Source: Chelonoidis abingdonii (Eukaryota; Chordata; Testudines; Testudinidae). From it: a stretch of DNA of 64,000 nt. This document shows, one piece after another, positions 37,200 to 47,254 of this stretch. Position numbers and translations under genes: made by a program. Location: positions 25,686,714 through 25,750,713 of the forward strand of contig NC_133778.1 in the NCBI RefSeq assembly GCF_003597395.2, given 5' to 3'. Under the pieces are notes generated by a model, which made no database searches, was not told the DNA's origin, and worked only from the letters and a program-made list of their open reading frames with translations. The first letter of the stretch is position 1; every line of letters starts with the position of its first letter.

Positions 37200-39050
37200 T
37201 TTCAGTGCCCCTGCCGTTGATTGTGGCACCTATCGGCACCGCGTATGAATGCGGCACTGACAACTCCGGCACCCGCGGAGGCACCTGCAGCCTGCTATAA
37301 ATAGCACAGCACTGCCTGCGGCACCGGCATTACTGACCGCTACTTGGCACGGAGGCCAAGACTTCAAGAACTCTTGTGTCAGCCCAGGGGTTTCCCTCAC
37401 AGGATCTGTATCAGCCTTCACCTCCGACTGCGCCCCAGCGCTGCAGTTACCACACTCAGTGCCCTCCTAGTGTCACCTACACTGCAATCGCCCTTTCTTG
37501 GGATGGCTTCTCCCTGACAAATGAATATTGGGTCCAAGCAGTCTTCCTCCAGTGAGAGGAGTCTGAACTGCAGGCTGATGTTACCAGTGCATCTGAATTC
37601 TACACTCAGAGTCCTGTCACCCACGGACACAGGAAAGTGTTTCCCAAACCACCCTCAAGATCCCACCTCCTGTGGGTTTAACCCCTGGATGGCACCTCCC
37701 TATGCCTTTTTCCATCACCATGGCAGTTTGGGCTCCGTGACTATCTTTCCCTCGGCAGCATGTCCGCTATTTCTACTCAGGCTAGACGCAAACGTCCAAG
37801 TCATATGACTCATTGCGGCAACACCCTCCCATTCCTCAGGATCAATTAACTCCAATTCCTGATCCAGTATTACCTAACGTAACAACACGATCCAATACCT
37901 GAGGAGGCGTTACTTCCTTCCCCTCCCACGCCCATCAGATGATTTTTCGAAATTCCAAATCTCTTCAAAAGGGTTGCCAATGAGCTTAGAATCAATCTGG
38001 AGGAATACCTGATCTAACAACAAGCCATGAGCTAAACAACCATCTGCAACCATCTTCGTCGTCCAGAATTGGCATTACAATTAATCTGGCCCTTCTGGAA
38101 CCTCTCTAAATCCTTCTGGCAGACTCCAGCCCACAAGCCAGGCCAACCTGCAAACAGGCGGACTGTAAATACTTCATTCCATCGAAGGGCTCTGAATTCC
38201 TTTTCTCACTCCCGCTCCAAACTCATTGAGTAGTGGACGCAGCCAATCAGAGAAAGAAACAACAGTATTTCCGCCATACTTCCAACCAACAAAAGGGCAA
38301 ACGCCTAGACTGCTCGGTCGTAAGGTGGTATGCCTCGGTCAACGTTGCAATTTTGAATGCCAATTATTACCGCAGATTTCTAGGCAAATACGACCATAGA
38401 AACTATAATAAGTTCATGGACTTTATTGAACACATCCCAGACAACAAGAAACAACAGTTTACAACTTTAGTTTCAAGGGCCAATCATATCCGCACAGCCT
38501 CTTCAAGCAGCTTTGGATTCAGCCAATACTGCAGCAAGATCCACCGCTACAGCGGTGGTCATGCGCCGAGGTTCCTAGGCTTCTCCTCTTCTCTCCTTTC
38601 CTCATGAGTTCAGAGCACCATAGAGGATCTCCCTTTTGATGGTGATAAACTCTTTGCTTCCACCACTAATGAGGTGCTTTCACTCAAAATGAAGGACTCA
38701 AAGGGCAAACTCTTCGGTCCTTAGGTATCCCAAACCCCTACAAACAGAAGGCGACAGTACAGATATCAACCTTACCACCGTCCACGCTAACCCCTCATAT
38801 GCTCAGCATTTCCCGAGATCTCAGGATCAAACAACAACAACACCACCAACGCCAGAGGTCCTGAGATACCAGCAGTGGTCGCCCCAATTCTTCCAGGATG
38901 CCCAACTTCCTCAAAATAATCAAGCAAATTTGAAACCTTTGGTCGAGGGTCTCTACTAGGAAACGTCACCCTAACTTCCAGCGCATGCTACTGCCCCACA
39001 ACTATCTTTGGACACCGTCTACAGCCATTTTACACCAATGGCAGAATATT
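37200..39050 (+). pseudogene. DIRS Gag-like ORF1, right arm
   Basis: Counterpart of 33830-35700. Recognisable pieces: SKQSSSSERSLNCRLM (near 37530), KYFIPSKGSE (near 38165), FMDFIEHIPDNKKQQFTT (38415-38465), then TAASTAR-type remnants near 38525. The frame changes repeatedly at single-base indels that the left arm does not share. No function is possible as written. Confidence 0.68.
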
Positions 39051-39059
39051 TACCACTGA

Positions 39060-40500
39060 ACAAGTGGGTACTAGAGGTCATACAACGGGTATTCCATCCC
39101 CTTCCTCTCCTTCCTCCCCACCCACTCCACCCTCCCCGTCCCTCTTTAGGGACACCTTTCACGAGCCACACCTCCAGCAAGAAGTACAACATCTTCTTCA
39201 CCTGGGTGCTATTCGAACTCGTGCCCGAATGCCACAAGGGAAAGGGTTCTACTCCCCTTATTTCCTAACACAGAAGAAAACTGGAGGATGGGTTCAAACC
39301 TGATCCTCGACCTCAAGGAGGCTCAACAATTTCGTCAAGAAACAAAAGTTCAAGATGGATTACTCTCACCACATAATTCCAGCCCTGGAGCAGGGCGATT
39401 GGGTTTCAGCCCTCGACAACTACAAGACGCCTATTTTCACGTCACTATCCACCCAGCCCACAACATTTTCTCTGTTTTTACCCTTGGCTCGATGCATTAC
39501 CAATACAGAGTTCTACCATTGGCCTTTCCACTGCCCCCCCCCCGGTTTTCTCCAAACTTCTAGCGGTAGTCACGGCCTACCTCAGGAAACAAGGAGTTAT
39601 AATATTTCCCTACCTGGATGATTGCCTCCTCAAGGCCTCCACATACGCCGAGGCCCTCCGCTTCATAAAAATCACCATCGAGTGCTTTCAATCCCTGGCC
39701 TGCAAATAAACGAAAACAAATCCACATTAAGTCCTACCCAACACCTGGACTTTATAGGAGCAAGCCTCGACTCCAGAACTGGACAGGCATCCCCTTCCAC
39801 CCGACCGATTCGATACCAATAAAACTGCTGGCTACAAGGCTTCACAGCAGCCCTCAGGTTGTGCGCCGCGAGACTAGCCTCCAACTACTGGGGCACATAG
39901 GACTCTCATGCACTTTCGTGGTCCAGAATGCACGTCTCCACATGAGGTGCTTCCAAGCTTGGCTGGCCACAGTTTACCACAACGGAACGTGCACTCAATA
40001 AACAAAACAATTAACCATACCTTACCAGGTTCAAGGACTCTTTCATATGGTGGACGTCCCCAACAACCTTGTTTCTGTTCTGGGAGTCCCTTCCTCCAGA
40101 CTCCACCAACTGTGATGATGACGACCATGCATCCCTCACCGGCTGGGGGCCCATATCTCTCACCACACAGGACACGGGCTTGGTCTCACTCCGAGACCTC
40201 CCTACACATAAACGTTCTAGAATCTTCGAGCTATCCGGAATGCTTGCCATTGCTTCCTCCCACTAATCAAGAATCAGCATATACGCCATAATGACAGACA
40301 CAACATTGCCTGCATGTTCTACGTCAACAGACAAGGAGGGGGCTCATTCCACTCTCTTTGTTCAGAGGCCATGAAACTCTGGAATTGGTGCCTTGCGAAC
40401 CACATCCAGATATCAGCTGCATACATCGCCCAGGCGTGCTGAAACACCACACTGCCGACGAGCTAAGCAGACGTTTTCCTTCAGAGCACGAATGGGAGAT
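39060..40500 (+). pseudogene. DIRS reverse transcriptase and RNase H, right arm
   Basis: Pieces in order: KGFYSPYFLTQKK (39240-39280), IIPALEQGDWV (near 39375), MHYQYRVLP (39495), YLDD at 39611-39622. RNase H follows: the DAS/LTGWG box near 40130 and a LEL.. / CLPLLPPTNQESAY region near 40225-40290. A run of nine C at about 39533-39541, against six in the left arm, shifts the RT frame just before YLDD. The breaks fall at different places from those in the left arm. Confidence 0.85.
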
Positions 40501-41965
40501 AGACGACAGACTCATTCTTGGACATATTCGCACTTGGGGGTCACCCAACCATAGATCTTCTTCGCAACCACGAAAAACAACAAAATGCCTCAATTTCTGT
40601 TCCAAGGCAGGACTGGCAAAACAACTCCTAGGGACGCATTCATTGATCTCCTGGCACCGGCCCCTTCCTTTATGCTTTCGCCCACAATACCATTGCTCAA
40701 CAGGGGTCCTTACGCAAGATACGGAACGGATCGTGCAGGGATAAATCTTGATTGCACCTTCATGGGCCGAGACAACCGTGGTTCCCATTCCTCACCAGAA
40801 TGTCAATGTCCAATCAGCCGATCTCCCTCCCTCTCATCCTGAACCTTTTATCACAGGGCAGGGGCCGGCTTCTTCACCCCAATCGTCTCCTTGCTTCACC
40901 TCAAAGCTTGGTACCTGCATTGGTTCTCCCAACAAGAAATAGACTGTTCCGACAAGTAGCAGAGGGTACTTCTACGCAGCACGATACCGCAATCCCACGA
41001 ACCACCTTACCTCCGAAAGTGGGAAAGATTCCACAAAATGCTGCTCAACCAACAACTGTCTCCTACTTTTCTGCACCTCTTTCCTGCATACTCGATTATC
41101 TATTGGACATTAAGCAATCCAGCCATGTCATTCAGCTCCATTAGAGTCCACTAGCTGCGCCATCACAACCTTTCATCTACAGTTGACAATACTTCGGTTT
41201 TCGCTCATCCCATCACCAAACGTTTCCTGAAGGACTCCAAACCCTATATCCAGACATTAAGCCACCTACCCCTCCATGGGATCTTCACCTAGTATTGTCC
41301 TGTTTAAACTCACCAACCCTTTGAGCCCTTAGCCACCTGATCCCTTTGTGCACCTGTCGAATGAAAAACAGCCTTTTTGGTGGCCATTACCTCTGCCAGA
41401 CGGGCAGGCGAGATAGCAGCCCTTATGGCAGATCCACCATATAGCCCTCTTCTTCAAGGACAAAGTTGTACTCTACGTTTACACCCAAAAATTTCCTTCC
41501 AAAAGTTCATGCTTCTTTTCACCTCAATGAACCAATACATTTACCAACTTTCTTCCCGAAACCACATGCAAAACTCCTTCGAGGCCACGATGCACACACT
41601 TGATGTGTGTAGGGCCTTATCTTTTTATCTGGACAGAACAAAACCTTTCAGAAAACTCTTCCTAGACTCTTTGTCTCTATGTGCACTACCGTTCCAAGGG
41701 CATAGGCTATCTCTACCCAGAGGCTTTCGAAATGGGATCTCTGCATATGTCTCTTATCAGATAAAGAACATTACACCTCTGGCAATTGATCAGGACACAT
41801 TCCCACTAGATCTGTATCTACCTCTGTAGCCTTCCTACGCAAAGTACCCTTGTCTGACATTTGTAGGGCGGCCACCTGTCCTCCCACCATACATTCGTTA
41901 CTCATTATACCCTTACTCAAGGCCCTCTCTCTGACACTTGGAATTAGGCAGTGAGCAGTATTGTT
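40500..41965 (+). pseudogene. DIRS tyrosine recombinase, right arm
   Basis: The 41377-41829 frame gives AITSARRAGEIAALMADPPY (catalytic-Arg box) and LDVCRALSFYLDRTKPFRK. Downstream, SDICRAAT then the HTF..HY tyrosine box (41885-41908) are separated by a missing G ('acctgtcc' where the left arm has 'acctggtcc'). As in the left arm, the enzyme would integrate a circular DNA intermediate. This copy is frameshifted. Confidence 0.85.
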
Positions 41966-42048
41966 TATGGCGATTTCCTGCCAGATCTTGAAGTCCCTAC
42001 CTCCTTGAGATATACTGCTTTGAAGTCCACCTAGAGTGGAGCACCCAC

Positions 42049-42708
42049 ATGGCTACAGTAAAGTACTGAGAAACAGGTATGTTAGCCCCAGGCTAAACAA
42101 ATCCCTAGTACCCTGGTAACCAAATGGCAGTTGCTCCAGGTTAATCAAGGCACCTGGAGCCAATTAAGATCTTTCTAGAAGGCAGTAGAGATAGCTACTT
42201 TAATTAGAACACCTGCAGCCAATCAAGGCAGGCTAATCAGGGCACCTGGGTTTAAAAAGGAGCTCACTCCAGTCAGGCAGGAGGAGCCAGAGGAGAAGGA
42301 GTGTGTGTGAGGAGCTGGGAGCAAGAAGGCAAGGAGCTGAGAGTGAGAGAGTGTACTGCTGGAGGATTGAGGAGGACAAGCATTATCAGACACCAGGAGG
42401 AAGGTCCTGTGGTGAGGATAAAGGATAAAGAAGGTGTTTGGAGGAGGCCATGGGGAAGTAGCCCAGGGAGTTGTACCTGTCATGCAGCTGTTACAGGAGG
42501 CACTATAGACAGCTGCAATCCACAGGGTCCTGGGCTGGAACCCGGAGTAGAAGGCGGGCCCAGGTTCTCCCCAAACCTGGCAACTCCTGATCAGACACAG
42601 GAGGAGTTGACCCAGACTGTGGGTTCCACCAGAGAGGAAGATCACTGAGGTGAGCAAATCCACCAGTAAGTGCAGAACCCACCAAGGTAAAGGAGGAACT
42701 TTGTCACA
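42049..42708 (+). repeat. Gypsy 5' LTR, right palindrome arm
   Basis: About 660 bp, from 'atggctacag' (lacking roughly the first 19 bases of the LTR as seen at 47255) to 'tttgtcaca'. Very similar to the 3' LTR at 47255-47915, but it belongs with the left-arm LTR on diagnostic sites. A TATA-like 'tttaaaaagg' is at 42251-42260 with GC-richer sequence after it, as expected for the U3/R boundary. The missing 5' end is replaced directly by the DIRS terminus. Confidence 0.9.
42251..42260 (+). promoter_or_regulatory. TATA-like box in LTR
   Basis: 'tttaaaaagg' about 200 bp from the LTR start, repeated at 47453 in the 3' LTR and in altered form in the left-arm LTR. Position and conservation suggest the LTR core promoter; inference only. 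Confidence 0.5.
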
Positions 42709-42710
42709 AC

Positions 42711-42728
42711 CGGTGTCAGAGGTGGGAT
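42711..42728 (+). promoter_or_regulatory. Primer-binding site, tRNA-Leu type
   Basis: Two bases after the LTR end comes 'cggtgtcagaggtgggat'. It resembles the complement of the 3' end of vertebrate tRNA-Leu (tggtgtcaggagtgggat) with three mismatches. The left arm has a further mutated copy at 30187-30203. The tRNA assignment is from memory of tRNA-Leu ends. Confidence 0.65.
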
Positions 42729-42813
42729 TTTTGGTGTGCACAGTGTGGCGGAAGAAGGAGAGTGATTTAAAAAAAAAAAAAAGAGAGAGGGTTAATTTTT
42801 TTTTGTCACCACA

Positions 42814-43800
42814 ATGAATGACGTAGTGCAGGCACTGATACAAGCCATGGCAGCCCAGCAGGAGGGTACTCGTGTCCAGGCAGCCGCCCAGCAAGAAGCA
42901 GTGCGGCTGCAGCAAGAGACTAATCGCCTGCTGATGGACCAACCTTCTCAAGACCGAGCTATGTTGCGGGAACTGGTAAACCAGGTAAAGACCCTTACAG
43001 AGCTGAACCGTGGCCATGATAGGACGTGGCTCATATGAGCTAGCCATCGGCTGCAGAAAATGACATAAGAGGATAATATAGAGGCATACCTTCTGGCCTT
43101 TGAGAGGACAGCCCTACGGGAGGCCTGGCCTAGAGATCAGTGGTCTGGCATCCTGGCCCCATTCCTGTGTGGGGAGGCCCAGACGGCCTACCATGATCTG
43201 CCTGAAGAGGCTGCAGCAGAGTCCTCCCAGCTGATGGCAGAGATCCTGGCCAGATCTGGGGTAACGACCGCAGTGGGGGTCCAGCGCTATCACGAGTGGA
43301 GGTACCAGGAAGACAAAACCCCGCGGTCCCAATTGTATGACCTCATCCATCTCGCGCGAAAGTGGTTGCAAACAGAGTCCCGGAGTCCGGAAGAGATACT
43401 AGAGGAACTGGTCATCGACCAGTACATGAGGACACTGCCACCAGATCTCCGCAAATGGGTAGGCCAGAACGATCTGTCCACCTATGACAAGATGATCACG
43501 CTGGTAGAAAGACGCATGATAGCCAGGGAATTGACCCGACTACCCAAGGAAAGCCCCTTTCGTAGCAAACACCCAATCCCAGCCCTGGAAGATGGGACAG
43601 CCAAACCCCTGGGGAGTCCTAGGTGGAGGAAAACGGGGGCTGAAAACCAGCAGAGACTCCAGAAGGAAGGGATTGGCCTGAGTGGAGGGAACCCTGGGAC
43701 TAAACCCTCTAGCCCACATGATAGGAGAATGATTAGAAACAATTATAGATGTTATGCATGTGAGGAGTGGGGACACATAGTAGCACAGTGTCCCAGCACT
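42814..43800 (+). pseudogene. Gmr1-like gypsy Gag with SCAN-like capsid and CCHC knuckle
   Basis: Starts with a clear ATG at 42814 and an N-terminal Gln/Ala/Glu-rich helix (AQQEGTRVQAAAQQEAV). A stop at 43036-43038 ends the first frame. The following capsid part (43070-43520) has the SCAN pattern: [24 protein letters not shown], then [28 protein letters not shown] and LRKWVGQ. A zinc knuckle [14 protein letters not shown] (43750-43791) binds RNA in the family. The vertebrate SCAN domain of zinc-finger proteins is known to derive from such a Gag. One stop near the start makes this copy broken. A fused zinc-finger host gene is not present. Confidence 0.9.
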
Positions 43801-43819
43801 GAGGAGCCTATGCAATGCA

Positions 43820-44385
43820 ACATGGGGGATTGGCAGGTCCCATGCACCCTTATCCACCTTGTGGGCATCGCATTAGCCCTGCATAACTACACCAGGCCAG
43901 TGAAGATAAATGGAGCAGAGATTACAGCACTTGTGTACTTGGGGAGTGCTATCACCCTTATATCAAGTAAGCTGGTAAAAAGTAGCCAGCTGCTGCAAGC
44001 CAAACACCTAGCAATGACGTGTGTGCATGGGGCCATGAGCCATTACCTCACCATCCCAGTGGAGTTAGAGGTTCAGGGGAACCCCATTGAGGTGACAGTG
44101 GGCGTAGTTCCTATACTCCCATATTGTGTAGTTATTTGGAGGGACTATCCAGGGTTTGATAAGTTACTCCCCCCAGAGAGGCTGGAGGGAGGTGGAGACT
44201 CTGTTGGCAGTGACTCATCATTGGGGGAATGTCAACCCGCAATGTTTTCTGAGTTTTCTCAGGATCTATGCTCAGCCCCCCAAAAGGCCCGGAAGACAAA
44301 AAAAGAAAAGAAGGCCATGAAGGCTTTGGGAACCCGGTTCCTGACCCAGGGCCAGAAGACCGCGCTAGTAGGCAGATGGACATGA
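43820..44385 (+). pseudogene. Gypsy protease region
   Basis: Continues in the same open frame as the capsid and knuckle (383 codons from 43234 to 44385). [24 protein letters not shown] aligns with the retropepsin active site, where a D-T/S-G triad is expected after the hydrophobic strand. Here the residues are Y-L-G, so the catalytic Asp is lost. [17 protein letters not shown] matches the second half. The Glu/Lys-rich tail after 44170 is the linker to pol. Inactive by the missing Asp. Confidence 0.82.
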
Positions 44386-44630
44386 GCAGCCATCAGAGAA
44401 ACTACCAACACGGAAGGTGAGCCAGAGGCTGGCCCCAGCCGTGATGGCGACGTGCCATTGGAAGAAGCAGAAGCTGGCCCCTGGGAGCTCAGGCAGGTTA
44501 GTCCTGGGAGAGAGACTTTCAAATGGGACCAGGCAGAGGACCCTAGATATGATAACATCAGGAAAGAAGTGGCTGAGATAGATGGGATACCAGTGGAGGG
44601 GAAGGCCGGGGTCCAGGACCCTACTTTATA

Positions 44631-45720
44631 GTGAAGAAAGATCTCCTGTACCGTGTGGTGCAAATGCAGGAGCAGGAGATACATCAACTTCTGGTGCCAC
44701 AAAAAACATCAAAAGCCATATTGAGCCTCGCCCACAGTCACCTGTTTGGAGGACACCTAGGGGTAGAGAAAACCCAGGCCAGGATCCTGCGGAGGTTCTT
44801 CTGGCCAGGAGTACATGAAGATGTCAGGCGATACTGCACCTCTTGTCCAGAGTGTCAGCTACATAGCCCTCGCCCACACTTATGGGCCCCTTTGATACCT
44901 CTTCCAATAATAGAGGTACCATTTGAACGCATAGCCATGGATCTGATTGGGCCCCTAGAGAAGACAGCTCGGGGCCGCCAACATGTGCTGGTTGTATTAG
45001 ACTATGCAACCCGATACCTGGAAGCCATCCCCCTATGCAACACAGCTTCCAAGACCACAGCTAAGGAACTAGTACAGATCTTTTCCCGGGTTGGGCTACC
45101 CAAGGAGATACTGACTAATCAAGAGACACCTTTCGTATCCAAGCTGATGAAAGATCTCTGTTCTTTACTCCATGTACAAGCCCTACGTACCTCTGTATAC
45201 CACCCACAAACAGATGGTCTTGTAGAAAGGTTCAATAGGATCCTCAAGGCCATGATCAGGAAAGTAGTGGGATACCCTGTTGCCTTACCTTATGTTCGCC
45301 ATCCGGGAAGTTCCACAAGCCTCCACATGTTTCTCTCCATTCGAACTACTATATGGGTGCATATAGTAGTATATACCCCTGAGGCATATTGGATATAGCC
45401 AGAGAAACCTGGGAAGAGGAGCCAAATCTCAGAAGGAACATAGTCGAACATGTACTACAGATGAGAGATCAGATAGCCCGAGTTACACCCATTGTACGGG
45501 AACACTTGGAGAAAGTACAGGAGACCCAACGGACCCATTATAACCACCAAGCAAAGCTTCGACGGTTCCAACCAGGGGATCAAGTAATGGTCCTGGTGTC
45601 CACAGCAGAAAGCAAGCTGTTGGCCCAGTGGCAGGGACCCTATGAAGTGATTAAAGCCGTGGGAGAGGTCAACTATAAGGTGCAGCAGCCAGGCCACAGG
45701 AAACCGGAGCAAATTTACCA
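44631..45720 (+). pseudogene. Gypsy integrase, upstream of RT
   Basis: The frame 44631-45398 carries the HHCC zinc finger (HSHLFGGHLG with CTSCPEC), then the DDE core: MDLIGPLE with the first Asp, LTNQETPF where the second Asp is expected but Asn is found, and DGLVERFNRILK with the Glu. A frameshift near 45340-45390 moves to the frame 45389-45970, which holds the C-terminal part: THYNHQAKLRRFQPGDQVMV, then WQGPYEVIKAVGEVNYKV. Integrase precedes RT here, the reverse of most Ty3/gypsy elements and typical of the Gmr1 group. Catalytic Asn and frameshift make it inactive. Confidence 0.9.
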
Positions 45721-45789
45721 CATCACTTTTCTAAAACCTTGGCATGATCGAGAGGCATGCTTAGTCACCCAGGAGACCCTTCCCCAGGA

Positions 45790-46925
45790 GGATAACTTAC
45801 ATGAGCAAGTGAAGATATCACCTGACTTGACGCCAATCCAAAAAATCGAGGCAGCTGACATGATTAATCGCAACCGAGCTGTGTTCTCTACAAAACCAGG
45901 GCAGACGACTAAGACCTATCACTACATCAGCATGATCCCTGGAGCCAAAGTAACACTGAGACCCTACTGAATCCCAGCAGCCAAAAGAGAAGAAATCAAG
46001 GCCGAAGTAAAGAAAATGTTAGAATTAGGGCGTTATTGAAGAATCCTACAGTCAGTGGTGCAGTCCAATTGTTCTAGTGCCCAAACCTGATGGTACCACG
46101 AGATTCTGTAATGACTTTCACCGACTGAATGAAGTATCCCAATTTGATGCATACCCCATATCACGCATCAACGAACTGGTTGACTGACTGGGTAGTGCCT
46201 GATTCTTGACTACACTGGATCTGACAAAAGGGTATTGGCAGATTCCCTTGACCAAAGAAGCTAAAGAAAAGACAGAGTTCTCCACCCCAGATGGGCTATT
46301 CCAGTACACTCTCCTCCCTTTTGGGTTACATGGAGCCCCAGCCACATTCCATCACCTCATGGATAAGCTGCTGCGCCCCCATACTAATTATGCAGCTGCA
46401 TACCTAGATGATGTTATCATCCATACGCCAGATTGGGGAACCCACTTGGAGAAAGTTGAGGCAGTACTATGCACCTTAAGGCGGGCTGGCCTCACTGCTA
46501 ATCCTGCTAAATGTGCCATAGGACTAACAGAGGCTAGGTACCTGGAATATATTGTAGGAAGGGGTATATTGAAGCCCCAAACTAATAAGCTAGAAGCGAT
46601 TCAAAACTGGCCCCGGCCAACCCGAAATAAGCAGGTCCGTGCATTCCTAGGCGTGGTAGGCTACTACCGACGTTTTATTCCCCACTTCACCAGTAGGGCA
46701 AGTTCTCTAACGGACTTGGTGAAGGCCCGAGGTCCAGACATGGTGAAGTGGACCGAAGCAGCAGAGGGGGCATTTTTAGACCTTCGGACAGCCCCCTGTA
46801 ATGACCCCATATTCATAGCCCCGGACTGTATCAAGGAATTTATTTTACAGACAGATGCTTCTGAGGTGGGGTTGGGGGCAGTTCTGTCACAAGAATTGGA
46901 GAAGAAAACCCGATCTTCTACCTAA
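45790..46925 (+). pseudogene. Gypsy reverse transcriptase
   Basis: N-terminal RT pieces: KKMLELG, a frameshift, SQWCSPIVLVPKPDGTTRF (46050-46110), FDAYPISRINELVD. Two stops follow near 46186-46203. The frame 46206-46925 gives FLTTLDLTKGYWQIPLTKEA, then FQYTLLPFGLHGAPATFHHL, and the catalytic AAYLDDVIIH (near 46395-46425). The thumb and linker follow: AFLGVVGYYRRFIPHF and WTEAAEGAFLDL. RNase H begins directly after. Dead because of stops and a frameshift. Confidence 0.9.
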
Positions 46926-47250
46926 GCAGAAAGCTGCTCTCAAGAGAACAGAAGTATGCAGTAGTTGAAAGAGAATGCCTTGTTGTCAAATGGGCCATGG
47001 AAACACTGCGTTAGTATCTCTTAGGCCAGTGATTTACTCTTGTGATGGACCATGCACCCCTCCAGTGAATGCAGAGAAATAAGGAAAAGAATGCAAGGGT
47101 CACCGCGTGGTTCTTATCCCTCCAACCATTCCAGTTCCGCACATGGCACAGGGCTGGATGCCACCACGGCAGTGCTGACGGTCTTTCACGAGCACACTGC
47201 TTGACGTCCCAAGTTGCCCAACCCTATGGTGTTGAGCGGGGGCAGGGGGG
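46840..47250 (+). pseudogene. Gypsy RNase H
   Basis: LQTDASEVGLGAVLSQELE holds the first catalytic Asp. A one-base shift near 46915 leads to FYLSRKLLSREQKYAVVERE with the Glu, and MDHAPL with the next Asp. The C-terminal part near 47105-47200 includes AWFLSLQPFQF and a degraded H.AG..H..ADGLSRA motif (HRAGCHHGSADGLSRA). It ends just before the polypurine tract. Confidence 0.85.
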
Positions 47251-47252
47251 GA
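47236..47252 (+). promoter_or_regulatory. Polypurine tract
   Basis: 'gcgggggcagggggggata' lies immediately before the 3' LTR start at 47255. It is almost all purine, which fits the primer site for plus-strand DNA synthesis. Confidence 0.75.
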
Positions 47253-47254
47253 TA

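Larger units (their letters stand above)
36546..42048 (+). mobile_element. DIRS-like retrotransposon, right palindrome arm
   Basis: Plus-strand mirror copy of the left-arm DIRS with the same order: 5' region, gag, RT/RNase H, tyrosine recombinase. It ends 'gagtggagcacccac', six bases further into the DIRS terminus than the left copy. It carries many small insertions and deletions relative to the left arm and no frame above 154 codons. Since the differences are mainly indels at independent sites, sequence quality is suspect (see findings). Confidence 0.9.

Noticed and set aside
30860..42048. The palindrome as the normal inverted termini of a single DIRS element
   Set aside because: DIRS inverted termini are short, while here the complete coding region and a second element are mirrored.
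42223..43047. A 274-codon minus-strand open frame
   Set aside because: It is antisense to the gypsy LTR and gag start. The plus strand shows real LTR, primer site and Gag motifs, while the minus frame is Leu/Ser/Pro-rich without a domain.
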